This document shows positions 1-5,260 of a stretch of 7,632 bases of DNA, piece after piece (the first letter of the stretch is position 1; each line of letters begins with the position of its first letter). This stretch comes from Pseudomonadota bacterium (GTDB lineage: Bacteria > Pseudomonadota > Gammaproteobacteria > Burkholderiales > Burkholderiaceae_C): assembly GCA_021798395.1 (NCBI GenBank), contig JAJZHS010000110.1, positions 1 to 7,632 on the forward strand. The letters are read 5' to 3'. Both the position numbers and the translations under genes were made by a program. A model generated the notes under the pieces. The model was given only the letters and a program-made list of their open reading frames with translations. It was not told where the DNA came from and did no database searches.

Positions 1-1065
1 CGCCTCGGGCACGTCCAGATCGATCGCGCCGCGCGCGCCGCGCGCTTTCAGCAAGGCGACGAACACGTCGTACAGGTTCAGCAAATGCGGCAGCAGGTCG
101 GCGCGCGCGGCGGCCTCGGCGCCGCGGGTGTTCTCCAGCATCGCGGCCACTTCGGTGTAGGTCAGCCGAGCGTGCGAGCGCATCACCGCCGGGTAGAACT
201 GGTACGCCTTGACCGCGCCTTCGGTGTCGACCAGCATGTCGCAGACCATGCACAGCCTGTCGACCAGCGGGTTCAGCGAGCACAGCCCGTTGGACAGTTT
301 CTCCGGCAGCATCGGAATCACGCGCCGCGGGAAGTAGACCGAAGTCGCGCGCTCCAGCGCGTCGACGTCGAGCGCGTCGCCCGGCTGCACGTAGTGCGAC
401 ACGTCGGCGATGGCGACGATCAGCCGCCAGCCGTCGCTGCGCCCGACGCGCGCCGGCTCGCAATACACGGCATCGTCGAAGTCGCGCGCATCCTCGCCGT
501 CGATGGTCACCAGCGGCACGTCGGTCAGGTCCCAGCGCCCGGCGCGGTCCTGCGCGCGCACGGCGGACGGCAGCGCCGCCGCGCGCTTGTCGGCTCCGCC
601 GCTGAAGCGATACGGCACCCCATACTTGCGCACCGCGATCTCGATTTCCATGCCCGGGTCGTGCAACGCACCGAGCACCTCGACGACGCGGCCGAGCAGC
701 GGCGCCTGCGGCGTCGGCGGCCCGATCAGTTCGACGCTGACCACCTGTCCCGGCTGCGCCGCGCCGCGGCCGTCGGCCTCGATCAGGATGTCCTGTGCGT
801 AGCGCCGGTCTTCGGGCGCGAGCAGCCAGACTCCGTTCTCGTGCAGCAGCCGCCCGATCACCGGCCTGGGCGCGCGGGCGACGATGTCGACCAGCTGGCC
901 TTCGGCGCGTCCGCGCCGGTCCTGGCGGACGACGCGCGCGCGCACGCGGTCGAGATGCAGCACCCCGCGCATCTGCACCGGCGGCAGGTAGACGTCCGGC
1001 CCACCGTCGACTGCGACGATGCCGTACCCGTCGCGGTGTCCCTGCACGATGCCTTCAACGATCAC
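1..1065 (-). CDS. rnr: Ribonuclease R, N-terminal part (cut by window start)
   Basis: 3'-5' exoribonuclease of the RNB/RNase II superfamily, which degrades structured RNA in the cytoplasm. The 355 visible codons hold a cold-shock-type RNA-binding domain (about residues 3-60, starting with VEGIVQGHRDGYG), a second one (about 66-130), and the start of the RNB catalytic domain. The catalytic motif TIDGEDARDFDDAVY lies at residues 187-201; Asp189, Asp195, Asp197 and Asp198 match the metal-binding aspartates of E. coli RNase R. YFPRRVIPMLPEKLSNG follows at about 244-260. The C-terminal half and S1 domain lie outside the window. Start chosen: GTG at 1065, preceded by AAAGGG five bases upstream; the frame has no ATG before the tRNA promoter. 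Against E. coli the catalytic residues sit about 83 positions early, so the usual N-terminal winged-helix/HTH segment is missing. The gene is divergent from tRNA-Leu. Family assignment is certain; the short N-terminus is inferred from the start choice. Confidence 0.95.
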   Translation of the reverse strand, partial: MIVEGIVQGHRDGYGIVAVDGGPDVYLPPVQMRGVLHLDRVRARVVRQDRRGRAEGQLVDIVARAPRPVIGRLLHENGVWLLAPEDRRYAQDILIEADGRGAAQPGQVVSVELIGPPTPQAPLLGRVVEVLGALHDPGMEIEIAVRKYGVPYRFSGGADKRAAALPSAVRAQDRAGRWDLTDVPLVTIDGEDARDFDDAVYCEPARVGRSDGWRLIVAIADVSHYVQPGDALDVDALERATSVYFPRRVIPMLPEKLSNGLCSLNPLVDRLCMVCDMLVDTEGAVKAYQFYPAVMRSHARLTYTEVAAMLENTRGAEAAARADLLPHLLNLYDVFVALLKARGARGAIDLDVPEA

Positions 1066-1144
1066 GGTGGCCCTTTCATCCGGTCGGTCGCGGCGCGGTG
1101 TCGCGCCGTGGAAACGGACTATTGTCGCTGCAACGAACCGATGC

Positions 1145-1172
1145 TGGACAAGCACGATGAGTCTGTTATAGT
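1145..1172 (+). promoter_or_regulatory. Sigma70-like promoter of tRNA-Leu
   Basis: A -35 box TGGACA (1145-1150, five of six consensus bases) and a -10 box TATAGT (1167-1172, five of six) are separated by 16 bases. The mature tRNA begins 11 bases after the -10 box, so transcription would start at or just before the tRNA 5' end. The rnr promoter must lie on the opposite strand in the same 120 bases and may overlap this one. Confidence 0.7.
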
Positions 1173-1182
1173 TCTCGCTTCG

Positions 1183-1267
<85 letters not shown>

Positions 1268-1278
1268 GCATCAAAAAA

Positions 1279-1312
1279 GCCGTTCTAGATCAAGCATCTA
1301 GAACGGCTTTTT
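1279..1312 (+). terminator. Rho-independent terminator of tRNA-Leu
   Basis: A perfect 12-bp stem (1279-1290 with 1296-1307), loop CAAGC and a run of five T (1308-1312). Six A's before the stem extend pairing with the T-run, so it could also work on the minus strand. It starts 12 bases after the tRNA CCA end. Confidence 0.92.
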
Positions 1313-1355
1313 CATTTGCGGTCGAGAAATCGGCTGCGCTGCACATCCTCACATC

Positions 1356-1378
1356 AAGCCCGCCGCGCGGGCTTTTTT
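1356..1378 (+). terminator. Second rho-independent terminator, plus strand
   Basis: AGCCCGC (1357-1363) pairs with GCGGGCT (1367-1373) around the loop CGC, followed by a T-run to 1378. No plus-strand gene is visible between the two terminators, so it backs up the tRNA terminator or is left over from a lost gene. On the minus strand it follows brnA but has no U-run in that direction. Confidence 0.75.
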
Positions 1379-1399
1379 GCTCCCGGCGCGCGGCACCGA

Positions 1400-1738
1400 T
1401 CAGGTTCGCTTGATCGGGTGTTCGGCCAGAAACTGCTTGAGCGCGTCGTTCATCCGCGACTGCCAGCCATCCCCCGTCTCCCGGAACGCCTCGATGACCT
1501 CGACGTCGTATCGCACGCTCAAAAGTTGCTTGGTGCGGCCAGACTTAGGGGGGCGCCCCCTGCGCACCAGGCGCTCGCCGACAAACTCATCGGCGCGTTC
1601 GAAAAATGCGTCGTCCAACTCTGGTGCGTCTTCCGGGTCAACCGAAGGGTCAACCGAAGGGTCAACCGAAGGGTCAACCGAAGGGTCAACCGAAGGGTCA
1701 ACCGAAGCGCGCTGAATACCGCGTTTGCTCTCGTTCAT
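1400..1738 (-). CDS. brnA: BrnA-family antitoxin with (SVDP)6 repeat
   Basis: 112-residue antitoxin of the type II BrnT/BrnA system. In this family BrnA binds and neutralises the BrnT ribonuclease and represses its own operon through a C-terminal DNA-binding fold. The family signature is at the C-terminus: a basic linker RRGRPPKSGRTK (59-70), then SVRYDVEVIEAFRETGDGWQ (74-93) and SRMNDALKQFL. Residues 36-50 (EDAPELDDAFFERAD) match the acidic segment usual before it. Residues 12-35 are six exact copies of Ser-Val-Asp-Pro encoded by a 12-bp DNA repeat; BrnA proteins do not normally carry such a tract to my knowledge. The ATG at 1738 has AAAGG just upstream and lies inside the end of brnT (41-base overlap), so the two are translationally coupled, toxin first. 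Confidence 0.92.
   Translation of the reverse strand: MNESKRGIQRASVDPSVDPSVDPSVDPSVDPSVDPEDAPELDDAFFERADEFVGERLVRRGRPPKSGRTKQLLSVRYDVEVIEAFRETGDGWQSRMNDALKQFLAEHPIKRT
1635..1706. repeat. Six perfect 12-bp tandem repeats inside brnA
   Basis: The plus-strand unit GGGTCAACCGAA occurs six times without mismatch (1635-1706). On the minus strand it reads TCG GTT GAC CCT, i.e. SVDP, in the brnA frame, and TTC GGT TGA in the brnT frame, so the first unit supplies the brnT stop codon. Being a multiple of three, copy-number changes keep brnA in frame. The perfect identity suggests recent expansion by slippage. Confidence 0.97.
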
Positions 1739-1970
1739 TGGCCTTTCTCATGCTGATGATTCGGCGCACCTCGCCGCGCGGAGTCCAGACCATGACAACC
1801 ATGCGCCCGTCCAGCAGTCCAACCGTGACAAAGCGCTGCTCCCCGTAGCCCTCGCGCACATCTTCCGCTGTGTAGTGCCTACCGGCGAACACCTCGACGG
1901 CGCGGCCAAAGTCCAGTCCTCGTTCCTGCAAGGTCCAGTTCCGCTTGGCATCGTTGTAGTCGATTTGCAC
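1698..1970 (-). CDS. brnT: BrnT-family toxin (ribonuclease)
   Basis: 90-residue toxin of the BrnT/BrnA type II toxin-antitoxin family, a RelE-like fold that cleaves RNA and stops growth when free of BrnA. The family pattern is clear: IDYNDAKRNWTLQERGLDF (3-21), a central strand GEQRFVTVGLLDGRMVVMVW (43-62) and the C-terminal signature RRIISMRKANEREQTRY (69-85). Start chosen: GTG at 1970, giving the usual ~90-residue length; the frame stays open to a TTG at 2018, but the extra 16 residues do not look like BrnT. The stop (1698-1700) lies in the first 12-bp repeat. First gene of the brnTA operon, overlapping brnA by 41 bases. A -10-like TACAAT lies six bases upstream of this GTG. Confidence 0.9.
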   Translation of the reverse strand: MQIDYNDAKRNWTLQERGLDFGRAVEVFAGRHYTAEDVREGYGEQRFVTVGLLDGRMVVMVWTPRGEVRRIISMRKANEREQTRYSARFG

Positions 1971-1976
1971 AAGTTT

Positions 1977-1982
1977 ATTGTA
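1977..1982 (-). promoter_or_regulatory. Possible -10 box of brnTA
   Basis: Minus-strand TACAAT (five of six consensus bases) ends six bases before the chosen brnT GTG. Transcription would then begin about at the first base of the start codon, giving a leaderless mRNA. No convincing -35 box is seen at 16-18 bases, so the call is tentative. Confidence 0.4.
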
Positions 1983-2010
1983 GCTACTTAAATTGGCGTC
2001 CAGGATGACA

Positions 2011-2031
2011 CGCACCAAGATCCTTGGTGCG
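2011..2031. repeat. Perfect 9-bp inverted repeat upstream of brnT
   Basis: CGCACCAAG (2011-2019) and CTTGGTGCG (2023-2031) are exact inverted copies around ATC. It lies about 41-61 bases upstream of the predicted brnT start and has no T-run on either strand, so a protein-binding site is more likely than a terminator. BrnA binding is possible but unproven. Confidence 0.6.
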
Positions 2032-2073
2032 CTGATAACGCGGGCTTACGACGCCGCTGTGCCCGCTACGCAA

Positions 2074-2095
2074 AAATTACGCCCGAAATTACGCC
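2074..2095 (+). repeat. Direct repeat AAATTACGCC x2 near the right att copy
   Basis: AAATTACGCC occurs at 2074-2083 and 2086-2095, spaced 12 bp apart start to start, 42 bases before the second tRNA-end copy. Short direct repeats at this distance from an attachment core resemble arm-type binding sites of tyrosine recombinases; that role is inference. Confidence 0.5.
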
Positions 2096-2136
2096 AAACC
2101 TCTCGTGAGCCGCGTATTTGCTGGATTTCTGGTGCA

Positions 2137-2150
2137 TCTTCTGGGCACCA
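2137..2150 (+). repeat. Putative attachment site, right copy of tRNA-Leu 3' end
   Basis: TCTTCTGGGCACCA is identical to 1254-1267. Upstream of it there is no trace of the rest of a tRNA (no T arm, anticodon arm or D arm), so it is not a decayed tandem tRNA gene. Eleven bases after it a tRNA-style terminator begins, as expected if this was the original downstream flank of tRNA-Leu before insertion. Confidence 0.65.
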
Positions 2151-2160
2151 AGACGCAGGA

Positions 2161-2197
2161 AAGCCGCTCCCGATCGAAAGATCCGGAGCGGTTTTTT
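2161..2197 (+). terminator. Rho-independent terminator after right att copy
   Basis: Left arm 2161-2175 pairs with 2180-2194 around a GAAA loop, with one mismatch (C2171/C2184) and one G-T pair, then T's to 2197 and TTCAT. Its layout (AAAGCCG ... CGG, T-run, CAT) copies that of the terminator after the intact tRNA. No plus-strand gene ends here, so it probably is the former tRNA-Leu terminator, displaced by the insertion. Confidence 0.85.
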
Positions 2198-2305
2198 CAT
2201 GCGCCTCGCCAAACGAGCGATAACGCGCGCAAGCGCGGCGCCGGCAAGGACGGGCCGCTCACCCCGCTTGACCCGCGCATGCGGCGGGCGCGTTGTCCCC
2301 AGCGA

Positions 2306-2701
2306 TCAGGGCAAGGCAGCGCGCAGACCGAGATGGCGCACGAAGGGATCGAAGTCCCGATCGCTGTAGAGCAACGTCAAGCCATCACGGATGCAGCGCG
2401 TGGCGATCACGGTATCGATGGTCTTGCGCACGGTGATGCCGAGTCGCCGAAGCCGGCGAAAGTAGGTCGCTGCCTGAACCGCGACATCGCGCCCCCCGAG
2501 CTCGACGATGTCCAAGCTTGCAAGCAGGTCCTTGGCGCGATCGAAGTCGCGGTCCTGAACAAATTCCTGCAGAACTTCCGTCAGGATCAGGTCGCCGATG
2601 CAAACAGCCTCCACTCCCAACAGCTCGTCCAGGTAGTCGGCCTGCGGCGTGGGGAGCCCGCGGAAATAGTCGATCCAGACGCTGGAATCGACAAGAATCA
2701 T
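2306..2701 (-). CDS. vapC: VapC-family PIN-domain toxin
   Basis: 131-residue PIN-domain ribonuclease toxin of a type II VapBC system; such toxins cut specific RNAs using Mg2+ held by an acidic cluster. All four expected acidic positions are present: Asp5 (MILVDSSVWIDYFRG), Glu42 (LTEVLQEF), Asp96 (IDTVIATRCI) and Asp114 (LYSDRDFDPF). Length and motif order are normal, so the toxin looks intact. The ATG overlaps the vapB stop as ATGA (4 bp), the usual vapBC coupling. The antitoxin next to it appears to have lost its N-terminus, which raises the question of how the toxin is restrained and the operon controlled. Confidence 0.93.
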   Translation of the reverse strand: MILVDSSVWIDYFRGLPTPQADYLDELLGVEAVCIGDLILTEVLQEFVQDRDFDRAKDLLASLDIVELGGRDVAVQAATYFRRLRRLGITVRKTIDTVIATRCIRDGLTLLYSDRDFDPFVRHLGLRAALP

Positions 2702-2835
2702 GCGTCTGTCCGCATCGCTTCAAGATCACCCTGCCAGTCGAGCCTGCCGCGCAATTCCCGAATTCGGCCCTGCTGCCGCAGCCGCAACAAAGCGCGCAGC
2801 GCAAGATCGACCGCGGTGGGTGAACATTCGGTCAT
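2698..2835 (-). CDS. vapB: VapB-family antitoxin, N-terminally truncated
   Basis: A 45-residue antitoxin reading MTECSPTAVDLALRALLRLR and then QQGRIRELRGRLDWQGDLEAMRTDA. The second half (helix, RELRGRLDWQGDLEAMR) is the typical VapB toxin-binding tail. Family members usually begin about 24 residues earlier with a short strand and helix (of the type MRTNIxIDDxL) that forms the DNA-binding dimer; this is absent here, and the sequence upstream in all three minus frames shows nothing like it. The start is uncertain: ATG at 2835, or an upstream GTG near 2859 in the same open frame. The ATG overlaps the ATG of the AraC gene on the other strand, so the break coincides with that gene's 5' end. It may still neutralise VapC but probably cannot bind an operator. 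Confidence 0.75.
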   Translation of the reverse strand: MTECSPTAVDLALRALLRLRQQGRIRELRGRLDWQGDLEAMRTDA

Positions 2836-3462
2836 GCCAACCGAAGCTTCCTCGACCACGGCGTACGCCCGGCGCATCGCCGCCGTGCTCGACCACATCG
2901 ATGCCCATCTCGACGAGCCGCTGTCGCTCGGCGCCCTGAGCCGCGTCGCCGGCTTCTCCAAATTTCACGTCCATCGCCAGTTCAGCGCCTATGTCGGCGT
3001 TCCGCCCGCGCGCTACGTGCAGCTGATGCGCCTGCGCCGCGCCGCGCGTCGGCTGGCGTCGCAACCGCGCTGCAGCGTGCTCGACGCCTGCCTGGACGCG
3101 GGGTTCAACAGCCCGGAATCCTTCAGCCGGGCGTTCAAACGCGCGTTCGGCATGGCGCCGAGCGCGTTCCGGCGGCGGCCCAACTGGCAGGTTTGGAGCG
3201 CAGCCTTTGTCGTTCCCCATTTTCCAGGAGCATCGTCATGCAGGTCAGGATCGTCGAATTCGCCGCCACCCGGGTCGCGGCGCTGCAACACGGCGGACCG
3301 ATCGGGCTGGTCAACGCCGGCGTGCGCCGGTTCATCGACTGGCGCTTGCACAGCGGCCAGTCTCCGGTGGCGTCCAGCCGCACCTTCGGCATCCCACGCA
3401 GCAACCCGGACACGACCCCACCCGAGCAGTGGCAAACCGACATCCACATTCCGCTCGTCTGA
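2834..3462 (+). pseudogene. AraC-family regulator with GyrI-like domain, frameshifted and truncated
   Basis: From ATG 2834 the first frame gives a complete AraC/XylS DNA-binding domain: AAVLDHIDAHLDEPLSLGAL and SKFHVHRQF (first HTH, about 16-50), then SVLDACLDAGFNSPESFSRAFKRAFGMAPSAFRRRP (81-116, second HTH). After NWQVWSAAF the frame turns to nonsense and has no stop for over 1 kb. The GyrI-like effector domain continues one frame over: MQVRIVEFAATRVAAL and RRFIDWRLHSGQSPVASSR to IHIPLV, ending with TGA at 3462. It then lacks about half of a normal GyrI-like domain. An AGGAG seven bases before ATG 3238 would allow the second part to be translated as a separate 74-residue protein. The frameshift between about 3200 and 3238 is inferred from homologous AraC-GyrI fusions; a sequencing error is possible, but the missing C-terminal half remains. 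Confidence 0.72.
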
Positions 3463-3481
3463 CACCAACGCAAGGCCGGTG

Positions 3482-4442
3482 ATGCTCGTGCTCGCCCTCG
3501 CCCTCGCCTTCGGCGCCGCGACCTGCGCCATGGCGCTCGTCGTCGCGCTCGTGCTGGCCTTCGGTGGCCCGCGCTGGCCGCGCCCGCTGCCCGACATCGT
3601 CGCGCCGTTCGCCGCAGTCGACTTCTCCGACCTGCCAGCAGTGTCCTTCTTCCGCGCCAGCGATGGCGTCGAACTCGGCTATCGGCATGCCCGCGGCAGC
3701 GGCGGCAGCCGCGGAAGCGTCGTGCTGGTGCATGGATCGTCGGCCGACGGCGCCAGCCTGCACCCGCTGGCGCGCGCCGTCGCCGCCGTCGGCTTCGAGG
3801 TCTACGCACCTGACATCCGCGGCCACGGGGCCTTCCGGGCGCCGCGGCCATATCGACCGCATCGGCCGGCTCGAAGCCGACCTCGCCGACTTCGTCCGCC
3901 TGGTGCAGCCGCCGCGTCCCTGCACCCTCGTCGGCTTCTCGTCGGGCGGCGGCTTCGTGCTGCGCGTGGCCGCGTCGGCCGCACAGCAGCAGTTCGAGCG
4001 CTACCTGCTGCTGGCGCCGTTCCTCGGCGAGCGCGCGCCGAACCAGCGCGCCGCCAGCGGCGGCTGGGTTGCGATCGGCATGCCGCGCATCCTCGCGCTG
4101 CTGCTGCTCAACGCCGTCGACGTGCGCTGGGCCAACGCGCTGCCGGTGATCCGCTTTGCGCTCGACGAGGATATGCGCGCACGCGCTACGGCACAGTACG
4201 ACTTCAACCTGGCGAGCAACTTCCGCCCGCCGCGCGACTACACGGCGGCCATGCGCCGCGTCGAACGGCCTTGCGCGATCCTCGCCGGAGTCAACGACGA
4301 GGTCTTCGACAATGCGCAGCTTGCCGACATCGTGCGCGGCGCCGGCAAGGACTGGCCGGTCACCCTGCTGCCAGGGATCGACCACATCGGCCTGACGGTC
4401 GCGCCCGCAGCCATCGCGGCGGTCGTCGCGGCTCTGGCTTGA
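3482..4442 (+). pseudogene. Membrane-anchored alpha/beta hydrolase with one-base frameshift
   Basis: Serine hydrolase of the alpha/beta-hydrolase fold (lysophospholipase-like); substrate unknown. From ATG 3482 (AAGG six bases upstream) the protein opens with a hydrophobic anchor (about 1-28), then SVVLVHGSSADG (79-90, oxyanion loop) and YAPDIRGHGA (108-117). At 3833-3834 one extra T in CCTTCC breaks the frame. Removing it gives SGRRGHIDRIGRLEADLADF directly, matching the family, and a 319-residue product to the TGA at 4442. In the repaired protein the nucleophile is Ser153 in GFSSGG (151-156), the acid Asp272 (GVNDEVFD) and the base His301 (PGIDHIG), so every catalytic residue is present. Unrepaired, only the first ~117 residues are meaningful. 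A recent mutation or an assembly error is equally possible. It follows the truncated AraC gene by 19 bases. Confidence 0.82.
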
Positions 4443-4462
4443 CCACGCACGGCGCCCGCCCG

Positions 4463-4633
4463 CTATCGAAGCACCTCGGCGCAGAACGCGGCCGGCGTGA
4501 CGATGCGCGTACGCCCAACACTGCCGCGCTGCAACAACCCGGCGCGACGCTCGCCGGTGACCAGGTCGTCGGCGTCCCCGCCCAGGGCCATCGCCGCCAG
4601 CCGATCCGCGCGACACCACCGCAGGACGGACGC
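4463..4633 (-). pseudogene. C-terminal fragment of a second PIN-domain toxin (PIN_3 type)
   Basis: The minus-strand frame between the stop of the upstream gene (4634-4636) and TAG at 4463 reads CRADRLAAMALGGDADDLVT, then GERRAGLLQRGSVGRTRIVT and PAAFCAEVLR. This is the characteristic end of COG1569/PIN_3 toxins (xxDDKFLALALAGGADxLVTGDxDLL, then TRIVTPxEFL). The N-terminal two thirds, including the first catalytic aspartates and any start codon, are missing, and the usual Asp after LVTG is Glu. It is therefore a dead remnant of a toxin-antitoxin locus different from vapBC. It is too short for most gene finders. Confidence 0.7.
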
Positions 4634-5173
4634 TCACCCACCTGCGCCCTGGAGACTGCCGAATGCCTCCGGCGGCTCCCGCCCGCCGTGATGCACTGAA
4701 GGCAAGTGCATGTTGCCGATCGTGGACACCATCCACAGTTCGCGAAGGATTCCCTGCGTGTAGGGAAAGACCTCGTCCACGTCGGCCAGATCCGAGAGGA
4801 TTTCCCCGTCGCTCAGGCTCGCGCGCGCTTCCTCGTAGAAGGGCGTTTGCAGCCGCCGGAAGAGATCGACGAACGCATCAAGGTTCGTGACGCGGCATCC
4901 TTTGACCCGGCCGGCTCTGTTCGCGATCATGACCGGACCCGCGCTGAGCCACGACAGCAACTTGGCTGCGCCATCGTGGCCAAGCAGTCCGGCCAAGGCG
5001 ATGGAGTCCGAAACAGGGCTGGGGCGGTGTCGGCCGTGGACGACCTTGAAGCCTCCCGCTTGACCGTCAGCGTCCCAAGAACACACGACGTACCCTTCGC
5101 CGGGATCGTCGATCATCTCGCGGCACACGTCGCAGCGCCATCGGCTCAGCGGCTCATGGTCGGCAGTCGCCAT
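4634..5173 (-). CDS. Conserved hypothetical protein with N-terminal CxxC
   Basis: 179 residues, function unknown. It opens with RWRCDVCREMIDDPGEGYVV (11-30), a single zinc-knuckle-like CxxC (Cys14, Cys17) followed by a strand. Then come GFKVVHGRHRP with possible metal-binding His, a hydrophobic helix LLSWLSAGPVM, the conserved-looking NLDAFVDLFRRLQTPFYEEAR, and a closing EVFPYTQGILREL. I recall similar unnamed proteins of about this length in proteobacteria but cannot name a family. Start ATG 5173 is chosen for GAGGA eight bases upstream; the open frame extends to a GTG at 5215 with no ribosome site. The last residues (GSLQGAGG) run into the PIN-toxin fragment, in the same frame after the stop, so the natural C-terminus could have been altered by that junction. 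No signal peptide or membrane helix is seen. Confidence 0.75.
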   Translation of the reverse strand: MATADHEPLSRWRCDVCREMIDDPGEGYVVCSWDADGQAGGFKVVHGRHRPSPVSDSIALAGLLGHDGAAKLLSWLSAGPVMIANRAGRVKGCRVTNLDAFVDLFRRLQTPFYEEARASLSDGEILSDLADVDEVFPYTQGILRELWMVSTIGNMHLPSVHHGGREPPEAFGSLQGAGG

Positions 5174-5260
5174 CTTGCGTTCCTCACGGGGCAGGAATGC
5201 GGCAACTTTAATCACCGTTTCGGGTCAAAACTGTGACATCGGCGGCCTGCGTTCCCAGGC

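Noticed and set aside
1635..1706. CRISPR-like or iteron array
   Set aside because: The units are 12 bp, directly contiguous without spacers, and in frame inside brnA; this is a coding tandem repeat.
1606..1848. Plus-strand frame with GQPK repeats
   Set aside because: It is the reverse reading of the brnA SVDP repeat and has no other support.
2100..2150. A decayed second tRNA-Leu gene
   Set aside because: Only the last 14 bases match; upstream there are no T, variable, anticodon or D arms.
3825..3840. Programmed ribosomal frameshift in the hydrolase
   Set aside because: There is no slippery heptamer or stimulatory structure at the site, and the change is explained by one inserted T.
2105..4699. 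An 864-codon open frame on the plus strand
   Set aside because: It runs antisense through vapBC, then through the AraC domain, the wrong frame of the GyrI part and both frames of the hydrolase; only short stretches resemble proteins. It is a stop-poor GC-rich frame, not one gene.
3135..4736. A 533-codon minus-strand open frame
   Set aside because: It is a shadow of the hydrolase; only the separate frame ending at 4463 shows real homology.
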